7,402 nt of DNA from an uncultured Oscillospiraceae bacterium (GTDB taxonomy: Bacteria; Bacillota; Clostridia; Oscillospirales; Oscillospiraceae). Under the pieces are notes generated by a model. That model saw only the letters and a program-made list of their open reading frames with translations, was not told the DNA's origin and did no database searches. The DNA is taken from contig CAJUCA010000092.1 of the NCBI GenBank assembly GCA_910585265.1, positions 1 to 7,402 of the forward strand, in the 5' to 3' direction. Below, piece by piece: positions 1-5,707 of the stretch; position 1 is the first letter of the stretch, and each line of letters begins with the position of its first letter. A program made the position numbers and the translations under genes.

Positions 1-1
1 G

Positions 2-54
2 GTTAAAATCTCCCATTTCCATACCTTACTCAAGCGCTTATGAATACAGCTTCT
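2..54. repeat. Left arm of 53-bp terminal inverted repeat
   Basis: Bases 2-54 are the exact reverse complement of bases 7350-7402, with no mismatch. Identity stops at 55, where the left side has T and the right side would need G. The arm contains the 8-bp palindrome AAGCGCTT at 32-39. It forms the final codons and stop of the truncated nuclease frame, so it does not look native to that gene. It may be a real recombination or insertion repeat, or a k-mer overlap at the ends of an assembled contig; the sequence alone cannot decide. Confidence 0.9.
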
Positions 55-235
55 TCAATACATAGTTGTAATTTCGGGATAACAAAGTCAGGAATATACT
101 CTTTCCTAGAAAATTCAAATTTTCCTGTTTCCCTATCATAATCTACGCCTTTATTCAGACCACGACCAGCTAAAAGTGACTCAATTGCATTTTGTACTTC
201 AATTTCCTTTTCTGGCCGACTAAAAATCACGGTTC
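30..235 (-). pseudogene. C-terminal part of a PD-(D/E)XK nuclease-like protein, 3'-truncated
   Basis: This is the second half of the gene whose first half lies at 400-781. Read leftwards from 235 it encodes TVIFSRPEKEIEVQNAIESL, then a segment containing YIPDF and ending LQLCIE before the foreign tail EAVFISA and a TGA stop at 30-32. The PDF and CIE stretches fit the PD...(D/E)xK order of restriction-type nucleases such as the DpnII/MboI-like C-terminal domain. In that family a hydrophobic-E-x-K strand is expected here. The E is present, but the lysine falls beyond the break at base 54/55, so this copy should be inactive even without the MITE. An apparent GTG start at 230 is internal to the original gene. 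The assignment to this fold rests on motif spacing and recognition of the sequence style, so it is moderate. Confidence 0.55.
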
Positions 236-402
236 TTAGAGCCTGTTTAAAATCTGGCGGAATGCCAGACGGGCGCGGATTTTTTCGCTGGGCAAGGCGA
301 TTTGACGCAGGAATACTTTGTGTATTTCAAGTCAAGTCAACGCAGCCCAGCGGAAAAAGATGTGCCGGGATGGCGTTTTGATAGATTTTAAACAGGCTCT
401 TA
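236..402. mobile_element. 161-bp MITE with 17-bp terminal inverted repeats and TTA target duplication
   Basis: The left terminus GAGCCTGTTTAAAATCT (239-255) is the perfect reverse complement of the right terminus at 383-399. The element is 239-399 and is flanked by TTA on both sides (236-238 and 400-402), which can also be read as CTTAG. It has no room for a transposase. An inner pair of complementary stretches, CGCTGGGC (289-296) and GCCCAGCG (345-352), would let the whole element fold into a long hairpin. A GAG-starting terminus with a 3-bp TNA duplication resembles ISL2/IS1031-type IS5-family elements; that family link is inference. Deleting the element plus one TTA fuses the two nuclease halves in frame, which shows both the exact ends and that the insertion is secondary. 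Confidence 0.88.
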
Positions 403-781
403 GTCGAGATTTTATAAAATTTTCCAGGTTATCAAATTCATCATCGGCAAAATCAGCATTGCTGGACAAGCAAGAATATAACATTTTAGTACTAACTAAT
501 ACTTGCTCAATAATTTTCTTTTGTGAAGGCCAAGCTGTGTCTCCCCAACCAGGCATTTTATCAACATTGAATGTATAGAACATGGCATTTACTTTCATAA
601 CATCTCTTACGCGTTCTGCAAGGTCATTATACATGGAAGCCATATCCCTATACGACACATATCGGGCAAAATCAGGTACATGGTCATTGTTAAGGATTTC
701 TTGTATCGTATCACTTAATGCGCGTATTTGGGAAAGTAATATCTTTATCTCTTTTGTTTCATCTAAAGTATTTTTAGCCAC
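332..781 (-). pseudogene. N-terminal part of the MITE-interrupted nuclease-like gene
   Basis: The frame begins at GTG 781 (VAKNTLDETKEIK). The ribosome binding site GGAGG ends 8 bases before it; the upstream in-frame GTG at 790 sits on top of that site and is unlikely to be used. Native coding runs to codon CGA-CTA-AGA near 400 (KSRLR). The following 20-odd residues to the stop at 332 are translated MITE. The region is helical and polar, with no recognised catalytic motif, and would be a specificity or assembly domain ahead of the C-terminal nuclease domain. Joined to 30-235 it gives a protein of roughly 200 residues before the left break. The stop of the preceding gene remnant (801) is only 20 bases upstream, so the two probably formed an operon. 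The function is inferred only from the C-terminal half. Confidence 0.6.
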
Positions 782-800
782 ATTCCTCACCTCCGAACGA

Positions 801-968
801 TTATATCATAACTTTGCGTCTATTGGCAAATGGATTTGTTAATTTCTGACCTTTCCAATCAGTTGATTTTCTTGCAGTTAATGCTGATAATACCCCGCTA
901 ATCTTTTCAAAATAAGCAGAAAGCCTGGGAACATTAACAAGGTCATGTCCCCAAGCTTTCTCTGTGTT
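801..968 (-). pseudogene. C-terminal remnant of an unidentified protein
   Basis: An open frame of 55 codons without a start runs leftwards from 968 and ends at TAA 801-803. It reads NTEKAWGHDLVNVPRLSAYF, then a Ser/Leu-rich stretch, and ends NPFANRRKVMI. Further upstream the frame hits a TGA inside the end of tnpV, so the 5' part is missing and was probably displaced by the tnpV-bearing element. Good codon-like structure, AT-rich composition matching the downstream nuclease gene and a 20-base gap to that gene's start suggest they were partners. A methyltransferase or other defence protein would be a natural partner for a restriction-type nuclease, but no motif here proves it. Confidence 0.45.
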
Positions 969-1335
969 AGGCAAAAATCAGTTCGTTACAGATAATTTCC
1001 TCTACTCGATTTCGGATATTGTTCATCTGCCCAACCCACTCCATCTGATTCTTAGCTTTGAGTTGTTCGGTAATTCCCTCTTGCTCTGCCATCTGTTTTA
1101 CAAGCTGAGAAAACATATCTTCCGCCTGCTGATTGATGTCAGCCAGGTGGCTATCCAGCTTCCCACTGAGTAGTAAGGCGTTGTAAAGAGCTTTCCTGTG
1201 TTCTCGCAGATACCGCCGCCTACGCTGACCCCAGACACCCACAGGAATACTTTCTGGCACAGCGAGGTTTGGGAGAAAATAATCTCCTTCCTGATGATAG
1301 GTTCCACCCATCTGTTCAAATAGTGACTTTTTCAT
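967..1335 (-). CDS. tnpV: TnpV-family transposon-encoded protein
   Basis: The protein has 122 residues. It begins MKKSLFEQMGGTYHQEGDYF, continues with a proline- and arginine-rich segment (VGVWGQRRRRYLREHRKAL) and ends in a long polar helix. This is the TnpV pattern seen on clostridial mobilisable and conjugative transposons. The ATG at 1335 is chosen because GGAGGA lies 8 bases upstream; an in-frame start at 1374 has no comparable site. The length fits the family and no frameshift is seen. The biochemical role of TnpV is not well defined, though it is small, charged and probably nucleic-acid-associated. Its stop overlaps the end of the broken gene at 801-968, which suggests that the element's boundary lies right there. 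Identification is by recognition of the N-terminal motif. Confidence 0.85.
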   Translation of the reverse strand: MKKSLFEQMGGTYHQEGDYFLPNLAVPESIPVGVWGQRRRRYLREHRKALYNALLLSGKLDSHLADINQQAEDMFSQLVKQMAEQEGITEQLKAKNQMEWVGQMNNIRNRVEEIICNELIFA

Positions 1336-1402
1336 GATATAGTCCTCCGATATGTTAAATTTCCTGCAATCCAATCACATTCGGCTGACTTAACAAAAGT
1401 TA

Positions 1403-1433
1403 CGAGGGGCACTTCCTTACGAAGTGCCCCTCG
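1403..1433. terminator. Strong 13-bp perfect stem-loop between tnpV and the feo cluster
   Basis: CGAGGGGCACTTC (1403-1415) pairs perfectly with 1421-1433 around the 5-base loop CTTAC. The only T tracts are weak: CTTTTGTT a few bases after the stem on the minus strand, and TTTTT at 1443-1447, about ten bases downstream, on the plus strand. It could act as an attenuator or terminator ahead of tnpV, or insulate feo from upstream reading. The structure is certain; its role as a terminator is inferred. Confidence 0.5.
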
Positions 1434-1499
1434 CGCAGGGCGTTTTTGCGTGTGGTCAGCAGATCCTAATTCGAAATGCAGATTTTTCTCAAAATGGTC

Positions 1500-1528
1500 T
1501 TGACATCTTCGGTTAGCAATAGTAAACT
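1500..1528 (+). promoter_or_regulatory. Promoter of the feo cluster
   Basis: A perfect -35 box TTGACA (1500-1505) is followed after 17 bases by TAAACT (1523-1528, four of six matches to TATAAT). Transcription would start near 1535, leaving a short leader of about 50 bases before feoA1. Candidate iron-box sequences overlap the -10 box and the start region, as expected for a repressor-controlled promoter. Confidence 0.65.
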
Positions 1529-1530
1529 AA
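1511..1530. promoter_or_regulatory. Degenerate iron-box candidate overlapping the -10 box
   Basis: GGTTAG (1511-1516) and CTAA (1527-1530) face each other across the -10 box. The TTAG-N10-CTAA layout is one base short of the outer arms of the DtxR/IdeR consensus (TTAG-N11-CTAA). It is weaker than the two sites downstream, and its position is the main argument for it. Confidence 0.35.
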
Positions 1531-1541
1531 GGCCGATTCGA

Positions 1542-1559
1542 GGTTAGGCATTGCTAACC
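1542..1559. promoter_or_regulatory. Candidate DtxR/IdeR-type operator upstream of feoA1
   Basis: This is a perfect inverted repeat, GGTTAG-N6-CTAACC, just downstream of the predicted transcription start and 23 bases before the feoA1 start codon. The arms match the inner arms of the DtxR/IdeR consensus TTAGGTTAGSCTAACCTAA, although the centre differs. The same arrangement recurs at 2048-2065. Binding here would block transcription when iron is plentiful. The regulator's identity is inferred. Confidence 0.6.
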
Positions 1560-1582
1560 CCGTTGCAGAGGGAGGCGAAGAA

Positions 1583-1795
1583 ATGATGCCGCTGACAATG
1601 GCGAAGGCTGGAGAGACGGTCACGGTCCGCAAAATCTCCGGCAAAGATGAGGTGCGCCAGCATTTGGCGGAGCTGGGCTTTGTGGTGGACAGCGATGTGA
1701 CCGTGATCAGCGAGATCGCGGGGAACCTGATCGTACAGGTGAGGGACAGCCGGATTGCGCTGGACAAAACAATGGCGAATCGAATTCAGGTATAA
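1583..1795 (+). CDS. feoA: FeoA, ferrous-iron transport accessory protein (first copy)
   Basis: This is a 70-residue SH3-like FeoA protein. It has the typical order: a GETVTVRKISG strand near the start, then the QHLAELGF helix (about residues 26-33), the turn VVDSDVTVI and the closing strands GNLIVQVRDSRIALD. FeoA is a small cytoplasmic protein that supports the Fe(II) transporter FeoB at the membrane. AGAGGGAGG lies 7 bases before ATG 1583; a second ATG directly follows (1586), at less favourable spacing. It is the first gene of the cluster, 14 bases ahead of feoA2, behind a TTGACA promoter with iron-box-like repeats. Length and motifs are complete. Confidence 0.93.
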   Translation: MMPLTMAKAGETVTVRKISGKDEVRQHLAELGFVVDSDVTVISEIAGNLIVQVRDSRIALDKTMANRIQV

Positions 1796-1809
1796 AGGAG
1801 CGAGGCAGC

Positions 1810-2032
1810 ATGAAAACATTGAAGGATGTGAAGGTGGGCGAAACCGTGATCGTGGCAAAGCTGCACGGCGAAGGCCCGGTGAAGCGGCGTATCATGGATA
1901 TGGGCATCACCCAAGGGCGTGGAGGTCTTCGTGCGCAAGGTGGCCCCATTGGGCGATCCCATGGAGCTGAACGTCCGGGGCTATGAGCTCAGCGTCAGAA
2001 AGGCCGACGCGGAGTTGATCGAGGTGGGCTGA
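1810..2032 (+). pseudogene. feoA: FeoA second copy, disrupted by a +1 frameshift
   Basis: Translation starts MKTLKDVKVGETVIVAKLHG and continues through KRRIMDMGIT, a clear FeoA SH3-like start. At the CCC run 1910-1912 the frame shifts by one base. Dropping one C continues as KGVEVFVRKVAPLGDPMELN, then RGYELSVRKA and DAELIEVG with TGA at 2030-2032, giving a normal 73-residue FeoA. As written, the product would leave the FeoA frame after about 34 residues and end at a TGA near 1983. AAAGGAG ends 9 bases before ATG 1810. Paired feoA genes before feoB are common in Clostridia, and the two can have distinct roles. A single C in a homopolymer could be a sequencing or assembly error, so the gene may be intact in the organism. 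Confidence 0.85.
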
Positions 2033-2047
2033 ATTTTTTTGGCCAAA

Positions 2048-2065
2048 GGTTAGCCTTAACTAACA
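2048..2065. promoter_or_regulatory. Candidate iron box between feoA2 and feoB
   Basis: GGTTAGCCTTAACTAAC contains GTTAG-N6-CTAAC, the same spacing as the operator at 1542-1559. Aligned to the DtxR/IdeR consensus TTAGGTTAGSCTAACCTAA, the stretch 2045-2063 agrees at about 15 of 19 positions. It lies in the 53-base gap before feoB, 20 bases upstream of the start codon. This suggests feoB may also be controlled separately, although no convincing promoter hexamers are seen beside it. Confidence 0.6.
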
Positions 2066-2085
2066 CTTGAAGGGAGAGGATCCAA

Positions 2086-3930
2086 ATGGACATGAAAATC
2101 GCCCTGGCGGGCAACCCCAACTGCGGCAAGACCACGCTGTTCAACGCCCTCACCGGCTCCAGCCAGTATGTGGGCAACTGGCCCGGCGTCACCGTGGAAA
2201 AGAAGGAGGGCAGGCTGAAGGGCCGCAGGGATGTGGTCATCCAAGACCTGCCCGGCATCTATTCCCTGTCCCCCTACACCTTGGAGGAGGTGGTGGCCCG
2301 ATCGTATCTGGTGAAGGAGAAGCCGGACGCCATCCTCAACATTGTGGACGGCACCAACATTGAGCGCAACCTCTATCTCACCACCCAGCTCATCGAGCTG
2401 GGCCTGCCCGTGGTGGTGGCCGTGAACATGATCGACCTGGTGCGGAAAAACGGCGACACCATCGACCTTGCCAAGCTGGGCAATGCCCTGGGCTGTGAGG
2501 TAGTCGAGATGAGCGCCCTCAAGGGCGAGGGCGGCATGGCGGCAGCAGAAAAGGCCGTGGCTCTGGCGCAGAAGAAGCAGACTGGGGAACTGCCCCATGT
2601 GTTCACGGGCAGCGTGGAACACGCCCTGGCCCACATCGAGGAGTCCATCCAGGGCAGGGTGGCGGACAGCTATCTCCGCTGGTACGCCATCAAGGTCTTT
2701 GAGCGGGACGAAAAGGTGATGGAGGAGCTGGCCCTCCCCTCCGATCTGAAGGCCCACCTGGAGGAGCATATCGCCGACTGCGAGCGGGAGATGGACGACG
2801 ACGCGGAGAGCATCATCACCAACCAGCGGTACGCCTACATCAACGGCGTGGTGAGCAAGTCCGTCAAGAAAAAGGCGGCCAAGGGCAGCCTGTCCGTCTC
2901 CGACAAAATCGACCAGGTGGTGACCAACCGCATCCTGGCACTGCCCATCTTCGCGGCAGTCATGTTCCTGATCTACTCCATCGCCATGGGCACTTCCCCA
3001 GCGGGTCTGTTCGTGGGAGAGGAGTGGGGCATCGGCATCGGCTCCTGGGGCACCGACTGGGCCAACGATACCTTCTTTGGCGAGATGGTTCCCGGGTTCT
3101 TTGACGGCATCCTCACCTCCCTGGGCGTCGGCGGCTGGCTGTACGGCCTGATCATGGACGGTATTGTGGCCGGCGTGGGCGCGGTGCTGGGCTTCGTGCC
3201 CCAGATGCTGGTGCTGTTCCTGCTGCTGGCCATCCTGGAGGACTGCGGCTATATGGCCCGGATTGCCTTCATCATGGACCGCATCTTCCGGCGTTTCGGA
3301 CTCTCCGGAAAGAGTTTCATCCCCATGCTGGTGGCCACCGGCTGCGGCGTCCCCGGCATCATGGCCTCCCGGACCATCGAGCAGGACCGGGACCGGAAAA
3401 TGACCATCATGACCACCGGCTTCATCCCCTGCGGGGCCAAAATGCCCATCATCAGCCTGTTCGCCGGGGCGGTGTTCGGCGGCTCCTCCCTGGTGGCCAC
3501 CTCGGCCTTCTTCATCGGCATCGCCGCCGTGGTGATTTCCGGCATCATGCTGAAAAAATTCAAGGCCTTTGCCGGAGAGCCTGCCCCCTTTGTCATGGAA
3601 CTGCCCGCCTACCACGCCCCCTCCGCTGGAAACGTCCTGCGGGCCACCTGGGAACGGGGATGGTCCTTCATCAAGCGGGCCGGGACGGTGATCCTGCTGT
3701 CCACCATCGTGCTGTGGTTTCTCCAGGGCTACGGCTTCACCGACGGGGCCTTCGACCCTGTGGAGGACAACAACACCTCCCTGCTGGCCGCTATCGGCAA
3801 TGCCATCGCTTGGATTTTCTATCCCCTGGGCTGGACGGGCGATAGAGCTGACTACCTTGGCGCATATCAATATAGTACAGAGTATCCCCATCTAAGCAAA
3901 AGTCATGTACTGCTATGTCTGACCATCTAA
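2086..3930 (+). CDS. feoB: FeoB ferrous-iron transporter, C-terminally truncated and fused to foreign sequence
   Basis: FeoB imports Fe(II) across the inner membrane using an N-terminal G-protein domain. The GTPase motifs are complete: G1 GNPNCGKTT (residues 9-17), G2 around PGVT (33-36), G3 DLPG (54-57), G4 NMID (114-117) and G5 SALKG (143-147). A linker and helical spacer follow, then membrane segments from about 285 onwards, with the two conserved gate motifs GCGVPGIMASRT and FIPCGAKMP. Authentic FeoB sequence ends with LGWTGD at residue 586 (base 3843). The next 28 residues, RADYLGAYQYS and on to the stop, come from reading the opposing ABC gene backwards. The last portion of the transport domain, roughly 100 or more residues including several membrane helices, is absent, so this product should not transport. 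GGGAGAGG precedes ATG 2086. Upstream are feoA1 and feoA2. Confidence 0.9.
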   Translation: MDMKIALAGNPNCGKTTLFNALTGSSQYVGNWPGVTVEKKEGRLKGRRDVVIQDLPGIYSLSPYTLEEVVARSYLVKEKPDAILNIVDGTNIERNLYLTTQLIELGLPVVVAVNMIDLVRKNGDTIDLAKLGNALGCEVVEMSALKGEGGMAAAEKAVALAQKKQTGELPHVFTGSVEHALAHIEESIQGRVADSYLRWYAIKVFERDEKVMEELALPSDLKAHLEEHIADCEREMDDDAESIITNQRYAYINGVVSKSVKKKAAKGSLSVSDKIDQVVTNRILALPIFAAVMFLIYSIAMGTSPAGLFVGEEWGIGIGSWGTDWANDTFFGEMVPGFFDGILTSLGVGGWLYGLIMDGIVAGVGAVLGFVPQMLVLFLLLAILEDCGYMARIAFIMDRIFRRFGLSGKSFIPMLVATGCGVPGIMASRTIEQDRDRKMTIMTTGFIPCGAKMPIISLFAGAVFGGSSLVATSAFFIGIAAVVISGIMLKKFKAFAGEPAPFVMELPAYHAPSAGNVLRATWERGWSFIKRAGTVILLSTIVLWFLQGYGFTDGAFDPVEDNNTSLLAAIGNAIAWIFYPLGWTGDRADYLGAYQYSTEYPHLSKSHVLLCLTI

Positions 3931-5707
3931 TCAATTCTCCATCGTCGGGATTATATTTACATAGTGCACATCTATCGTCCACATAGTAAATATAGCGCCC
4001 GTCGAAAGCTACGTTGCTGTTAGTAGGGATTTCTAATATCGTTGTTTCACCAGTATGGAGATCAATACACCGCAAACCGTCATAGAGGACAAATAGTTTG
4101 CCGTCGCTCAAAAAGAACGCACAAGGTTGGTAAGCAGTTTCCGTTAAAATTCCATCATCGATATTGATGCCGAATACGGTGTTAATCTGCTGTTTTTCGT
4201 AAATCACGCATTCCTCAAATGTGTCCAAGTTCACTTGGACAACTGAAAAACAGGAAACAGCACCTGCGCCTGTTTGGTCGGACAGTTTTCCCGCAGTCGT
4301 TTCAGTATGGATTAAAATATAGTAGACACAGTTCCTGTCACCAAAAAGGTTTTTCCCTATCCTACCTTGTCCAGCGTTCATCAATGGATCACGAATCAAT
4401 TCTGTAGTCTCACCCGTATCCATATTTTCCACCCATAACATGGAATCTTCAGCATAAAGATGATAGCTTTTATAGTCATAAGTGTTGGCTGTATGAGAGT
4501 TAAAACAGACCGCACCTATCTTTGGTTCCGAGGATGAACAGCCAGCCAAGGCAGGCACCATCAGCAGTAAAAGAACTGTGATATTACATAATTTCTGTCT
4601 GCGCATTGACAGCGCAGTACGGTGTTGCCGATAAATCACTCCCATTAGCGTCAAACATATACCCATAGACAACATAATCAGCCAAATGATTTTACTAAAG
4701 TCCACTTCTTGGAATAGCATCACGGTTTCGCCGGTTAGAGCGTCTGTTTCTGTCTTATCGCCCTGCAAAAGCCCTACTCCAAGTAAAAATGGGAGTGGAA
4801 ATGGAGCAGAATATTGTAATCTCTCTGGCAAACCAAGCCAGGGCAAAAGGACTATCGCACATGGAAGCAAGGCTGTCAGGGCATATTGCCGACATAATGT
4901 TGCAGTTGCCAGCACAGTCAAGGAAAGAAAGAGCGCCCCTCCAACTCGGCAAGCGGTCAAAAAAAAGAATGCCTGTAATAAGGAAAGCATCTTCTTACTG
5001 TTTCCAAAGGTTCCAATACTCTGCAACGTATAATTGCCATGTGGCAGTCCATAACGCACCGCGCAAAAACAATAGCGCAAGATTGCACCTGCCAAGCACA
5101 AAACCGATATGACTGCCAGGGTCATTAACACCTTATGCCATACATAATTCTTTCGCCCATTTCGTGTCGCTAAAGCCAATTGATCCATGCCACAGGCATA
5201 CTCCCGGCAAAACACAGGTGTGGACAATAACAGCACCGCCAGAACCAGCGGAAGATCAAGTATTTGTTCCGACAGCAGTCCATCCCAACCATTGGTGTCC
5301 AGAAAACAGCGGTTTTCTTTGCCCTCACAAATATAAAGATACTGGTCATAAATCACATCAAAACCATTCTCATAACGCAAAACATCCTGGTAACGCTGCG
5401 CTTCGCTCTGAAGTTCATCCTCTGTTACAGATCCGATGTAATACTGTTGGTACAATGTTCTTAGATTTGCCTTGGCCTCGGTAATACGAGTTGCTTCAGT
5501 CTCCAAAAATTCAGCCTTCTCCTGTGTATATGAGCCGGAAACATAATCCAGATAATGATAGTATTCTTCTCGATACAGCAAGGCATCCTGATTGGTTGGT
5601 TCCTGACCCAGTAACAGCCCCAACTGAGCCAATAAATAAAACAAAATTATTGCCGTACCCCACTGATGAAAAAGCAGCTTTTTCAATTCAAATCCAAATA
5701 TCCTCAT
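3791..5707 (-). CDS. ABC-2-like permease fused to a lipobox and an extracellular propeller-like domain, 3'-truncated
   Basis: The start ATG 5707 overlaps the previous permease's stop (ATGA), and an AGAGGG ribosome site lies upstream. Residues 1-360 form an ABC permease: TM1 about 16-34, a large outer loop to about 145, then membrane segments near 151-166, 193-216, 246-272, 276-292 and 340-359. The loop motif FCREYACGMDQLALATRNGR follows the second segment. After a basic stretch (YRQHRTALSMRRQK) comes a further hydrophobic segment ending LAGC (Cys390), exactly like a lipoprotein signal. About 230 residues of repeated short strands follow (DGKLFVLYDG, DGRYIYYVDD, DGDTLYYIDM), resembling a DUF5050/TolB-type propeller. 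Native sequence stops near residue 623 (base 3843); the rest is feoB read backwards. An internal ATG at 4606 has no ribosome site, so one fused product is the simplest reading. The substrate is unknown. Confidence 0.75.
   Translation of the reverse strand: MRIFGFELKKLLFHQWGTAIILFYLLAQLGLLLGQEPTNQDALLYREEYYHYLDYVSGSYTQEKAEFLETEATRITEAKANLRTLYQQYYIGSVTEDELQSEAQRYQDVLRYENGFDVIYDQYLYICEGKENRCFLDTNGWDGLLSEQILDLPLVLAVLLLSTPVFCREYACGMDQLALATRNGRKNYVWHKVLMTLAVISVLCLAGAILRYCFCAVRYGLPHGNYTLQSIGTFGNSKKMLSLLQAFFFLTACRVGGALFLSLTVLATATLCRQYALTALLPCAIVLLPWLGLPERLQYSAPFPLPFLLGVGLLQGDKTETDALTGETVMLFQEVDFSKIIWLIMLSMGICLTLMGVIYRQHRTALSMRRQKLCNITVLLLLMVPALAGCSSSEPKIGAVCFNSHTANTYDYKSYHLYAEDSMLWVENMDTGETTELIRDPLMNAGQGRIGKNLFGDRNCVYYILIHTETTAGKLSDQTGAGAVSCFSVVQVNLDTFEECVIYEKQQINTVFGINIDDGILTETAYQPCAFFLSDGKLFVLYDGLRCIDLHTGETTILEIPTNSNVAFDGRYIYYVDDRCALCKYNPDDGELIRWSDIAVHDFCLDGDTLYYIDMRQGSQLYRPSSPGDRKSKRWHCR
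3837..3847. other. Breakpoint: feoB joined tail-to-tail to the ABC/propeller gene
   Basis: feoB-like coding ends at about 3843, and the minus-strand propeller gene (…RQGSQLYR) begins within the same few bases. The 11 bases GGGCGATAGAG at the join occur again, in the same orientation, at 6680-6690, where the first permease is truncated. Composition also changes sharply here, from GC-rich to moderately AT-rich. Confidence 0.75.

Noticed and set aside
318..842. Two 86-codon plus-strand frames opposite the nuclease fragment
   Set aside because: They are shadows of the minus-strand gene, and the first starts inside the MITE.
1530..1582. Riboswitch in the feo leader
   Set aside because: The leader is only about 50 bases and holds an operator-like repeat; no riboswitch fold is visible.
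1755..1970. A 71-codon plus-strand frame over feoA2
   Set aside because: It begins inside feoA1 and is out of frame with FeoA; the FeoA start at 1810 with its ribosome site explains this DNA.
2034..2040. Seven-T run after feoA2 as a terminator
   Set aside because: No stable stem precedes the T run.
2056..3891. A 611-codon open frame on the minus strand opposite feoB
   Set aside because: It is the mirror of GC-rich feoB, is full of His/Gly/Asp runs, matches no family and has no ribosome site. The plus-strand GTPase motifs are unmistakable.
4604..4606. Internal ATG as the start of a separate lipoprotein gene
   Set aside because: The signal peptide is excellent, but no purine-rich site precedes it and there is no stop before it; a fused protein is the simpler reading.
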